Assembly: GCA_947643295.1 (NCBI GenBank)
Contig: CANRVM010000037.1
Location: 1 to 9,749 of the forward strand
Direction: 5' to 3'
DNA: 9,749 nt
From: an uncultured Mycoplasmatota bacterium
Lineage (GTDB): Bacteria > Bacillota_I > Bacilli_A > RF39 > UBA660
Shown: one piece after another, positions 1-6,020 of the stretch
How positions within the stretch are numbered: the first letter of the stretch is position 1
Layout: every line of letters begins with the position of its first letter
Position numbers and translations under genes: made by a program
The notes under the pieces: generated by a model
What the model was told of the DNA's origin: nothing
Database searches by the model: none
The model's input: only the letters and a program-made list of their open reading frames with translations

Positions 1-217
1 TCATTTTTTCTTGAAATGCAATACCTATTTTTAGTTACGCAAGAAGTCTAATAAAAGATGTTAATTCTTTCAACAGCAAAATAAATAGTCAAACTAATAT
101 TTCTATCATGTATTTGCTAAGTAGTAAATTAGTAGTAAATTCAATCTAAATATTTGCATAATTCCTTACAAAATAAGAGTTATATTAAATAATCAATATT
201 TTTATATGAAAATATAG
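1..217. other. AT-rich stretch without a recognisable gene
   Basis: No reading frame of useful length with a ribosome binding site is visible on either strand. The only structure noted is an exact 11-base tandem duplication (AGTAGTAAATT at 120-130 and again at 131-141). The rest is plain AT-rich sequence leading to the metG promoter. Any gene to the left must end before the window. Confidence 0.5.
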
Positions 218-223
218 TATAAT
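194..223 (+). promoter_or_regulatory. Probable promoter of the metG T-box leader
   Basis: A perfect TATAAT lies at 218-223, about 12 bases before the start of the conserved T-box stem I sequence, which is where the leader promoter should be. The -35 region (about 194-200) has no good match to TTGACA, so the call rests on the -10 box and its position. Confidence 0.5.
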
Positions 224-234
224 CTATTACATCA

Positions 235-513
235 CAAAGCCATTGCGAGGAAGAGTAGAAAAATATAAAGCATTTTAGAGAACTCAGTTAGGTGAAAATG
301 AGGATGTAAATATTTTTTGAACATGGCCCTCAAGGTGATTGACTGAACATAAAAAGTAGGTCATTACAGGTGTGCCTGTTATAGCACAAACCTATAACTA
401 TGCAAAGACATAAGTAGGTTATTGAGATTAATACAGTAATGTATTGATGAATAAGAGTGGTAACGCGATATATTTACCTCTTAGGAACAAATAATGTTTC
501 TAGGAGGTTTTTT
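235..513 (+). promoter_or_regulatory. Methionine-type T-box leader of metG
   Basis: T-box RNAs sense uncharged tRNA and let transcription continue into a synthetase gene. Landmarks appear in order: the stem I base GAGGAAGAGTAGA (247-259); AGAGAA (277-282); a small stem CTCA/TGAG (283-286/299-302) enclosing a GGTGAAAA loop; and a GAAC-ATG-GCCCTC segment that places an AUG specifier codon at 323-325. Next come a stem III hairpin TGTGC/GCACA (371-375/384-388), the T-box core AGAGTGGTAACGCG (454-467) and a terminator (477-513). TGGT at 458-461 would pair with the ACCA end of tRNA-Met. The AUG specifier agrees with the downstream methionyl-tRNA synthetase. The core departs from the usual AGGGTGGNACCGCG, and the full fold was not computed. 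Confidence 0.88.
477..513 (+). terminator. Regulatory terminator of the metG T-box
   Basis: The arms 477-489 and 495-507 form a 13-base-pair stem with two G-T pairs and a five-base loop, followed by six Ts (508-513). In the T-box model it forms when tRNA-Met is charged and is replaced by the antiterminator, built around 454-467, when uncharged tRNA binds. Confidence 0.9.
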
Positions 514-537
514 ATTGGAAAGGAACGGGATTAAAAA

Positions 538-2175
538 ATGAATATATTAATAGGAATTAGTTGGCCTTTTGCAAATGGTGATTTGCATATAGGTCATGTT
601 GCAAGTAGTATTGGAGGAGATGTGATTGCAAGATATCACAGATTAAATGGAAATAATGTAATTTTAGTATCAGGTAGTGATTGTCATGGCACACCAATAG
701 ATATAAAAGCATTACAAGAAAAAAAATCAGCTAAAGAAATTGTTGATGAATGTCATAAAAATTTTTCTCAAGATTGGAAGGACTTAGGTGTTAGCTTTGA
801 TTTGTATAATAGAACTGACGATATTTATCACAAAGAATTTGTGAAAGAACAGTTTAATAAATATTATAATTATGGATATTTATATGAAAAAAAAGAAGAA
901 CAACTATATTGTGAACATTGTAATTTGTTTTTAGCTGATCGTTATATAATAGGAATATGTCCTAAATGTGGTGCTAATGTTAAAGGAGATGAATGTGAAA
1001 AATGTAATAGTCTTTTAACTATTGATGAAGTTAAAGATACTAAATGTGCTATTTGTGGAAATAAGACAGTTGTTAAGAAAACAAAAAAATTATATTTTTC
1101 ATTATCAAAATTTCAAGATGAGATTAAAAAATTATGTGAATCAAAAAAGAGTGGATGGAGAGAAAATGCTATTGATTTTACTGAGAGATATTTAAGTGAA
1201 GGTATCCCAGACCGATGTGCTTCGAAATCATTAAATTGGGGAATAGATATTCCTGTAAAGGGCTATGAAAATAAAAAAATATATGGTTGGTTTGAAAATG
1301 TTTGGGGCTACGTAACAGCTAGTAAAAAATATTGTGAAGAACATAATCTTAATTGGGAAGATTATTGGAAACAAGATAAGAATAATAAAATTTATCTTGT
1401 TCACGCAAAAGACAATATTCCTTTTCATACAGTTATTTTTCCCTCACTATTATTAGCAACTAAAGAAAATTATAAATTACCAGATAAAATTGTTAGTGAT
1501 TGTCATCTTACTATAGGAGGTGAAAAACTATCAAAAAGTAAAGGAAACTATATTTCTTTAAGATATTTATTAGACAAGTATCCAGCGGATTCAATTAGAT
1601 ATTTCTTTTTATCAAATGAAGCTATAAAAAAGGATTTTAATTTTTCTTGGAATGATTTTATAAACTCACATAATGGAGAATTACTTGGTAAATGGGGAAA
1701 TTTTATAAATAGAACTTTTCAATTTATTAACAAATCATTTAATGGAAATTTAGAAAATGCAATAATCGACTTACAGATTGAAGCCAAACTTAAAGAACTA
1801 TTTGAAAATGTTGGTAAAAGGATTGAAGATGGAAATTCTAAAGATGGAATAAATGAAATATTTCAGTTCATAAGTTTTGCAAATAAATATTTTGATGAAA
1901 AACAACCTTGGATTTTAGCTAAGCAAGATATAAATAAGTGTAATGAGGTATTATTTAATTGTGTAAATATAATTTATAATATCAATACATTATTAAAACC
2001 TTTCTTACCATTTACTAGCGAAATAGTCGAAAACTATTTGAATTGTAATAATAATGAGTGGAGTTATAAAACTATTGATAAAGTTATTATTAAAGATAAT
2101 ATAAAACCTTTATATGAAAGATATGATAAAAAAATTATTGAAGAAGAAGTCAATTTGTTAAAAATTAATTCATAA
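538..2175 (+). CDS. metG: Methionyl-tRNA synthetase, short form without C-terminal tRNA-binding domain
   Basis: This cytoplasmic class I synthetase charges tRNA-Met with methionine using ATP. The 545-residue product has the HIGH signature at residues 17-20 and the KMSKS-type signature KLSKS at 330-334. Between them sits a connective domain with four CxxC pairs (C125/C128, C141/C144, C153/C156, C170/C173), the two-knuckle zinc type. The helical anticodon-binding domain fills the C-terminal third, with a typical DEKQPWILAK motif. The protein ends there; the EMAP-like tRNA-binding domain of many 650-residue bacterial enzymes is absent. A weak binding site (AAAGGA, 519-524, or GGGA, 527-530) precedes the ATG. 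The gene appears monocistronic, controlled by the T-box leader directly upstream. The enzyme could be the only methionyl-tRNA synthetase or a second copy; this window cannot tell. Confidence 0.97.
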   Translation: MNILIGISWPFANGDLHIGHVASSIGGDVIARYHRLNGNNVILVSGSDCHGTPIDIKALQEKKSAKEIVDECHKNFSQDWKDLGVSFDLYNRTDDIYHKEFVKEQFNKYYNYGYLYEKKEEQLYCEHCNLFLADRYIIGICPKCGANVKGDECEKCNSLLTIDEVKDTKCAICGNKTVVKKTKKLYFSLSKFQDEIKKLCESKKSGWRENAIDFTERYLSEGIPDRCASKSLNWGIDIPVKGYENKKIYGWFENVWGYVTASKKYCEEHNLNWEDYWKQDKNNKIYLVHAKDNIPFHTVIFPSLLLATKENYKLPDKIVSDCHLTIGGEKLSKSKGNYISLRYLLDKYPADSIRYFFLSNEAIKKDFNFSWNDFINSHNGELLGKWGNFINRTFQFINKSFNGNLENAIIDLQIEAKLKELFENVGKRIEDGNSKDGINEIFQFISFANKYFDEKQPWILAKQDINKCNEVLFNCVNIIYNINTLLKPFLPFTSEIVENYLNCNNNEWSYKTIDKVIIKDNIKPLYERYDKKIIEEEVNLLKINS

Positions 2176-2180
2176 AGGTA

Positions 2181-2209
2181 TTTTAAAACTATCTAAAATA
2201 TATTATAAT
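2181..2209 (+). promoter_or_regulatory. Possible promoter just after metG
   Basis: A perfect TATAAT lies at 2204-2209, 17 bases after a weak -35 candidate (TTTTAA, 2181-2186). It would start a transcript near 2216, directly before the run of hairpins ending in the 2321-2351 terminator. In such AT-rich sequence a chance TATAAT is quite possible. Confidence 0.4.
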
Positions 2210-2215
2210 GTATTT

Positions 2216-2351
2216 AGTGATTGATTCTTATATCAATCGTTATGGTAAAAAGTTGTAGATAACTATAAAACCGGCACCATTGAGGTTGAAAGTCGCACCT
2301 TTGCGACATAAATAAAGAAAGTTCATAGTATTTGATATTATGGGCTTTTTT
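2216..2351 (+). ncRNA. Candidate structured small RNA (or structured metG 3' UTR)
   Basis: This stretch has no plausible reading frame but holds several hairpins: GATTGAT/ATCAATC (2219-2225/2232-2238), AGTT/AACT (2251-2254/2261-2264), a longer-range ATGGT/ACCAT pairing (2242-2246/2276-2280) that would enclose the second hairpin, and a perfect GTCGCA/TGCGAC stem with a four-base loop (2292-2297/2302-2307). An intrinsic terminator follows. With the possible promoter at 2181-2209 it would be an independent RNA of about 135 nt; without it, it is the structured 3' end of the metG message. I do not recognise it as any riboswitch or small RNA family. Its local GC content is above the surroundings. 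Confidence 0.45.
2321..2351 (+). terminator. Intrinsic terminator downstream of metG
   Basis: The arms 2321-2331 and 2335-2345 pair over 11 bases (three G-T pairs) around a three-base loop and are followed by six Ts (2346-2351). It ends the metG transcript, the candidate small RNA, or both. Confidence 0.85.
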
Positions 2352-2378
2352 CATGCTTAAAGGAGTTGATGGATTTTT

Positions 2379-2598
2379 ATGAAAATGACCATAGAAAATT
2401 TAGAAACAATAAAAATTAAAAAAGTGTATAAACGTGTAGTTAGGTGATAAAAAGGTTCCTATAAATTCTTTGCAAATAAAGGGATAAAGAACGGTTTTAT
2501 TTGATTTTGAACTACAGAAAAAGCAAAAAAAGGTGATTTTCGCAAGTGCAAAAAGTGTTGGTGGTGCACTTTTGAAATTAATAAATTCTTTGTTCTAA
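2379..2598 (+). pseudogene. Possible decayed small reading frame, unrecognised
   Basis: An AAAGGAG sequence (2359-2365) precedes an ATG at 2379 that opens 22 codons ending in TGA (2445-2447). A one-base frame change near 2442 continues into protein-like sequence (GDKKVPINSLQIKG, from 2443) that meets a TAA at 2485. It then runs on as 36 open codons (2488-2595) with composition typical of a coding region, including FASAKSVGGALLKL, and ends at TAA (2596-2598). Read together, this resembles a protein of about 70 residues broken by one frameshift and one stop. I recognise no family. The alternative is non-coding AT-rich sequence that happens to be open; the evidence is compositional only. Confidence 0.25.
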
Positions 2599-2606
2599 AG
2601 GGATTA
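2461..2606 (+). repeat. Direct repeat pair spaced 120 bases apart
   Basis: ATAAATTCTTTG occurs at 2461-2472 and 2581-2592. Each copy is followed after four or five bases by AAAGGGAT plus similar sequence (2478-2487 and 2597-2606). The octamer GTGGTGCA also repeats at 2561-2568 and 2615-2622, flanking the second copy. The spacing of 120 keeps both copies in the same reading frame. Function unknown. Confidence 0.55.
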
Positions 2607-2613
2607 TTAATTT
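2575..2613. repeat. Large inverted repeat / hairpin
   Basis: The arms 2575-2591 and 2597-2613 pair over 17 positions with one A-A mismatch and two G-T pairs, around a five-base loop. It encloses the second copy of the direct repeat. No T-run follows, so it is not an ordinary terminator. It lies about 65 bases upstream of the pepC relic and could be a protein binding site, an RNA structure or a remnant of a mobile element. Confidence 0.5.
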
Positions 2614-2680
2614 AGTGGTGCATTCCTATATCCTGTTGTTAGTGAGTTATTAACTATTTTTTAGGAAAGGGGTAATTTTA

Positions 2681-3243
2681 ATGATGAAATTTAGTATATT
2701 ATTAAATGCAAAAGAAAGTGTATTACTTCTTGATTATATGAAAGAAAATAAGGTTAAAACTAAAGCTGATGCAATAAAGAAAATATCTAAAAACTGCTGT
2801 AAGTGCAGAAGCAAAATATGTTATATTGAAAGGTATAGATGGCAAATTAAATATAATAATGTTTATATGGAAATTGAAAGTTCTAGAATTAATGGCAAGG
2901 ATGATAATATAACCACAAATTTATCTTCTAAAGAATTTCAAAGCTTAATATTAAAACAATTAAAATCAAATGAACCAGTTTATTTTTATTGCTTTACAAC
3001 CTCAAAAAGAATAAATGGCGTATGGATTGATATTATGGAAAGAATTGATAATAAAATAACAAAATGGAAAATAGAAAATAGTTGGCAAGCAAAAATGGAA
3101 ATCAAGGATATTATATTGCAACAAATGACTAGGTAAATAATTATGTTCATAGAATTGTTATAAATAAGAAATACTTAACTAAAAAACAATTTGGAATTTT
3201 AAATAAAGACTCAATTAAAATAGAAAAATGGATCAAAAATTAA
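2681..3243 (+). pseudogene. Broken remnant of a PepC/bleomycin-hydrolase type cysteine aminopeptidase (C-terminal part)
   Basis: The open frame from ATG 2681 (ribosome binding site AGGAAAGGGG, 2663-2672) gives 151 residues and stops at 3134-3136. From about residue 70 it follows the C-terminal part of peptidase family C1B (PepC): KEFQSLILKQLKSNEPVYF at residues 84-102 matches the PepC stretch before 'VWFG', and TKWKIENSW at 127-135 matches the catalytic-Asn segment. The catalytic-His segment expected between them is deleted. Just after the TGG of ENSW (3083-3085) one base is missing. In the -1 frame the family pattern resumes (KNGNQGYYIATND), meets TAG at 3130-3132 where PepC has a conserved Trp, and continues as NNYVHRIVINKKYL to a TAA at 3241-3243. 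The N-terminal 70 residues are not recognised as PepC, and the catalytic-Cys domain is absent. The gene cannot make an active peptidase. Confidence 0.72.
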
Positions 3244-3250
3244 AAAAATC

Positions 3251-3280
3251 TTGACAGTTCCATTGTATATAGTGTGTATA
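3251..3280 (+). promoter_or_regulatory. Promoter with consensus -35
   Basis: A perfect TTGACA (3251-3256) is followed after 18 bases by TGTATA (3275-3280). A transcript would begin near 3287 and meet the hairpin plus T-run at 3299-3328 almost at once, so it would be only about 40 nt long unless the terminator is bypassed. Confidence 0.55.
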
Positions 3281-3298
3281 TTATGTATCGAGATGTGC

Positions 3299-3328
3299 CT
3301 AGGAAACTTTTGAATCCCTAGATTTTTT
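3299..3328 (+). terminator. Short intrinsic terminator or attenuator
   Basis: CTAGG (3299-3303) pairs with CCTAG (3317-3321); A and six Ts follow (3322-3328). The stem is only five base pairs with a 13-base loop, so strength is uncertain. It stops transcription coming from the pepC relic or from the promoter at 3251. Confidence 0.5.
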
Positions 3329-3353
3329 CATTTGATAGAAACTATGTTATACT
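3325..3353 (+). promoter_or_regulatory. Probable tkt promoter (extended -10)
   Basis: TATACT (3348-3353) carries the extended -10 TG one base upstream (3345-3346). A four-of-six -35 match (TTTTCA, 3325-3330) lies at a 17-base spacing. Transcription would start near 3360, giving tkt a leader of about 145 nt. That leader contains no clear structure or convincing gene. Confidence 0.6.
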
Positions 3354-3505
3354 ATTCACTTTTTTCTAAAATGTTAATGAAAGAAGAAATTATAAAAAGG
3401 TATAGAAGGCAAAAATGTTTAATAACTTATAGTATATCTTTTTATTATTAACCATAATAGACTTTCTGATAGAAATTTGTTAAAATAAATCAAGGACGTG
3501 GTTTT

Positions 3506-5497
3506 ATGAAATTAGAAAAAAAGAATGATAATCCAATTAATGAAGAAAAAATTGTGAACCAGATAAGAGGTTTGGCACTTGATATGATTCAAGAAGCAAA
3601 AAGTGGCCATCCAGGTATTGTGTTAAGTGCTGCGCCAATTATTTACTGCTTGTATTCTAGATTTTTAAAAATAAATCCAGATAATCCAGAGTTTTATAAT
3701 AGAGATCGTTTTATTATGTCATCTGGCCATGGCTCTAGTTTACTGTATGCAACTCTACATATGGCTGGGTATGACTTAGAACTTTATGATTTAAAAAAGT
3801 TTCGACAGATTAATTCAAAAACACCAGGGCATCCAGAATATAAAATAACACCAGGTGTAGATATGACAACAGGACCTTTGGGACAAGGACTGGCAACTGC
3901 AGTAGGTATTGCGATAGGAGAAAAACATTTAGAGTCGAACTATAATAAAGAGTCAGAAAAATTGATTGATTTTTATACATATGTCTTATGTGGAGATGGA
4001 GATTTAGAAGAAGGAATTAGCTATGAGGCAATGTCACTTGCGGGTACTCTAAAACTAAATAAATTAATTGTTTTATATGATTCTAATGATATATCATTAT
4101 CTTCTAAAAATACAGCTTGTTTTACCGAAAATATCGAAGAACGTATTAAATCGATGAATTGGAATTATATTCGAGTAAATGATGGAGAAAATCTAGAAGA
4201 AATCAATCATGCGATTGAACTAGCAAAGAGTAATTTACTTTCTCCAACTTTAATTGAGGTGAAAACAACCCTTGGAAAATACTCAAAATATGAAGGGAAA
4301 AATAAAATTCATGGAGGAATTTTAGAAGACGAAGATTTATCTAACATTAAGAAAAAGTTAAAATTACGTGATATTCCTTTTAATATTTCATCGGATACCA
4401 TGGAAGATTTCCAATATTTAATTGATACTAGGATGTTAGGAGTATGTGAGGAGTTTTATGAAAGATTAGAACACTTAGATGAATCATTAAAAGAGGAGTT
4501 ATCTTTTTTAATGGATGATGATAAAACTATAAATTCTAAACATATTGTTTATGAAAAGCCAGAAGAAAATAAAGAGTCTTTACGTGATACTTCTGGGAAG
4601 GTTTTGAATTCTATTGTTAAAAATTCTAATATCTTTTTAGGAGGTAGTGCCGATCTTTTTGAACCAACCAAAACTTATATCGAAGAAGCAGGAGATTATG
4701 CAGCAAATAATTATAAAGGAAAAAATATCTTTTTTGGAGTAAGAGAACATGCGATGGGAGCAATCTTAAATGGAATTAGCCTTTTAGGATATCGTTCTTA
4801 TGGTTCTACTTTCTTAAGTTTTTCGGACTATTTAAAACCGAGTATTAGAATGGCTGCAATGTTGGATTTGCCAGTTACTTATCTATTTACTCATGATTCT
4901 ATTAGTATAGGAGAAGATGGGGCAACCCATCAACCGGTAGAACAATTAGTATCCTTACGTGCAACTCCTAATTTAGAAGTGTTTCGACCATGTGATGCTA
5001 ATGAAGTAATTGGTGCCTATAAGACCGTTTTAAAAAAGAAAAGTGGTCCTAGTGTCATTAGTTTATCTAAGACAACTTTACCAATTCTTAGTACAACCCG
5101 TTCTAGTGGAGTAGAAAAGGGTGGTTATGTAGTAAGACAAAACAAAAGAAAACTAGATGGTATTCTTATTGCAACAGGAGAAGAAGTTCATCAGGCAATT
5201 GAAGTGGCAAACCTATTAGAAGTAAAAGGTCTTGATTTACGAGTTATTAGTATGCCATCCATTGAAAGATTTTTAGAACAAGAGGAAGAATATATAGAGA
5301 GTGTAATTCCAGTAGGAGTGAAAAAAGTAGTAATCGAAGCAGCTAGTTCTTTGTCTTGGAATCGGATTGTCTACAACCCAAAATATCTAATTACATTAGA
5401 TTGTTTTGGCAGTAGCGGAAAAAAGGAAGACATTTATACAAAGTATGGTTTTGATATCGCTTCTTTGGAAGAAAAAATAGAAAACTTAATGAAATAA
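3506..5497 (+). CDS. tkt: Transketolase
   Basis: Transketolase moves two-carbon ketol units between sugar phosphates in the non-oxidative pentose phosphate pathway, using thiamine diphosphate and a divalent metal. The product is 663 residues, the usual family length. Visible signatures are SGHPG (33-37), the DRF..SSGHGS segment, TTGPLGQG, and the cofactor motif starting GDGDLEEG at 163-170 with its downstream Asn around 194. The pyrimidine domain carries FFGVREHAMGA with the catalytic Glu at 414, followed by THDSIGEDGATHQP-type sequence (here THDSISIGEDG) and FRPCDANE. The ATG follows AAGGA (3492-3496) at good spacing. The loop after the cofactor Asn is shorter than in many relatives. It is the first gene of a tkt-sirA-yneF block, an order known from Bacillus, with no terminator seen before sirA. 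Confidence 0.98.
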   Translation: MKLEKKNDNPINEEKIVNQIRGLALDMIQEAKSGHPGIVLSAAPIIYCLYSRFLKINPDNPEFYNRDRFIMSSGHGSSLLYATLHMAGYDLELYDLKKFRQINSKTPGHPEYKITPGVDMTTGPLGQGLATAVGIAIGEKHLESNYNKESEKLIDFYTYVLCGDGDLEEGISYEAMSLAGTLKLNKLIVLYDSNDISLSSKNTACFTENIEERIKSMNWNYIRVNDGENLEEINHAIELAKSNLLSPTLIEVKTTLGKYSKYEGKNKIHGGILEDEDLSNIKKKLKLRDIPFNISSDTMEDFQYLIDTRMLGVCEEFYERLEHLDESLKEELSFLMDDDKTINSKHIVYEKPEENKESLRDTSGKVLNSIVKNSNIFLGGSADLFEPTKTYIEEAGDYAANNYKGKNIFFGVREHAMGAILNGISLLGYRSYGSTFLSFSDYLKPSIRMAAMLDLPVTYLFTHDSISIGEDGATHQPVEQLVSLRATPNLEVFRPCDANEVIGAYKTVLKKKSGPSVISLSKTTLPILSTTRSSGVEKGGYVVRQNKRKLDGILIATGEEVHQAIEVANLLEVKGLDLRVISMPSIERFLEQEEEYIESVIPVGVKKVVIEAASSLSWNRIVYNPKYLITLDCFGSSGKKEDIYTKYGFDIASLEEKIENLMK

Positions 5498-5502
5498 CAA
5501 AA

Positions 5503-5509
5503 TTCGACA
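5503..5509 (-). promoter_or_regulatory. Putative Spo0A binding site (0A box) upstream of sirA
   Basis: TTCGACA on the + strand is TGTCGAA on the - strand, a full seven-base match to the Spo0A operator core. It is flanked by T/A runs as in known 0A boxes. Its centre is about 36 bases before the predicted start near 5542, where Spo0A sits at activated promoters. In B. subtilis, sirA is a direct Spo0A target. The same heptamer also occurs once inside tkt (3801-3807), so the sequence alone is not proof; the position is what makes this copy persuasive. Confidence 0.6.
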
Positions 5510-5535
5510 AAAAAACTCTTTTGCTATCCTATAAA
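5504..5535 (+). promoter_or_regulatory. Probable sirA promoter
   Basis: TATAAA (5530-5535) is a good -10. TCGACA (5504-5509) resembles a -35 but lies 20 bases upstream, too far for unaided recognition. That fits an activator-dependent promoter, with the 0A box covering the -35 region. The transcript would start near 5542, only about 12 bases before the ATG. Confidence 0.45.
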
Positions 5536-5552
5536 ATATAGATGGTGATAGT

Positions 5553-5978
5553 ATGAGAGTTTTTTATATATTTCATATAAAAGATGAGTTTCGTTATTTA
5601 TATCAGGATTCCCCTTTGGCATTATATGAAATGTTACGACAAATTTATTATATGAATGAAGATGATATTCTTTATGGGAAAAATATTTTTAAACAACTAG
5701 CAACTTCGATTGATAAGGAGAAAATTGATAGAGAACTATATATTAAACTCCATCAATATATGCCTTATAGTAAAAGAGGGAATATCCATTTTATTAATAA
5801 TTTATATAAGGAAGAAATTAGTAGGCTAATTGTAAAACATTCTTATATGAAATTAGAAGTAGAGTCTTCTTTTTCTTCTTTTTTTGAATACATCAACGAG
5901 TTTGAAGGAAATTATTTTGCATGTTGTTTTGAGAATATGGACTTTTTTTTCTTAGATTCTGTAAAAACACTTGTTTAA
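5553..5978 (+). CDS. sirA: SirA-like inhibitor of replication initiation during sporulation
   Basis: In Bacillus, SirA binds the N-terminal domain of the initiator DnaA when sporulation begins and blocks new rounds of replication. This 141-residue product is close to the usual length of about 148. It begins with MRVFYIFHIKDEFRYLYQD, matching the SirA opening of a Y/F-rich strand followed by an I-K-x-E-F helix that carries the DnaA-contacting face. The C-terminal half (HFINNLYKEEISRLIVKHSY onward) is acidic and Phe-rich and aligns only loosely. No signal peptide or membrane segment is seen, so it should be cytoplasmic. The position between tkt and yneF is the same as in B. subtilis (formerly yneE) and strongly supports the call. 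GGTGAT (5544-5549) is a modest ribosome binding site. A Spo0A-type operator lies upstream. Confidence 0.87.
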   Translation: MRVFYIFHIKDEFRYLYQDSPLALYEMLRQIYYMNEDDILYGKNIFKQLATSIDKEKIDRELYIKLHQYMPYSKRGNIHFINNLYKEEISRLIVKHSYMKLEVESSFSSFFEYINEFEGNYFACCFENMDFFFLDSVKTLV

Positions 5979-6020
5979 AATCATATCTTTTAGTAAAATA
6001 CTAAATAGGAGCGTGATAAT

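Noticed and set aside
515..541. Mini-frame starting TTG and ending in TGA that overlaps the metG ATG
   Set aside because: Eight codons with no binding site of its own. The T-box already explains the regulation, so a leader peptide is not needed.
1231..1428. 65-codon open frame on the - strand inside metG
   Set aside because: It lies wholly within a clear metG frame, and its Ile/Phe-rich translation is what the complement of AT-rich coding sequence gives.
2400..2600. Open frame on the - strand across the repeat region
   Set aside because: No start with a binding site was found, and its Phe/Cys-rich translation looks like an antisense shadow. The + strand frame reads more like protein.
3130..3132. 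TAG at a Trp position as evidence for recoding or an altered genetic code
   Set aside because: The same gene fragment also has a frameshift and a missing catalytic segment, and all intact genes here read with the standard code, so simple decay explains it.
3371..3451. 26-codon frame in the tkt leader
   Set aside because: No convincing ribosome binding site, no similarity recognised, and composition like the surrounding non-coding sequence.
3458..3486. Promoter TAGACT-17-TAAAAT directly before tkt
   Set aside because: Transcription would start at about 3493, inside the ribosome binding site, so it cannot give a normal tkt message.
3801..3807. Second copy of the 0A-box heptamer
   Set aside because: It lies within tkt codons for Phe-Arg-Gln, far from any promoter; treated as a chance match and as a caution for the sirA site.
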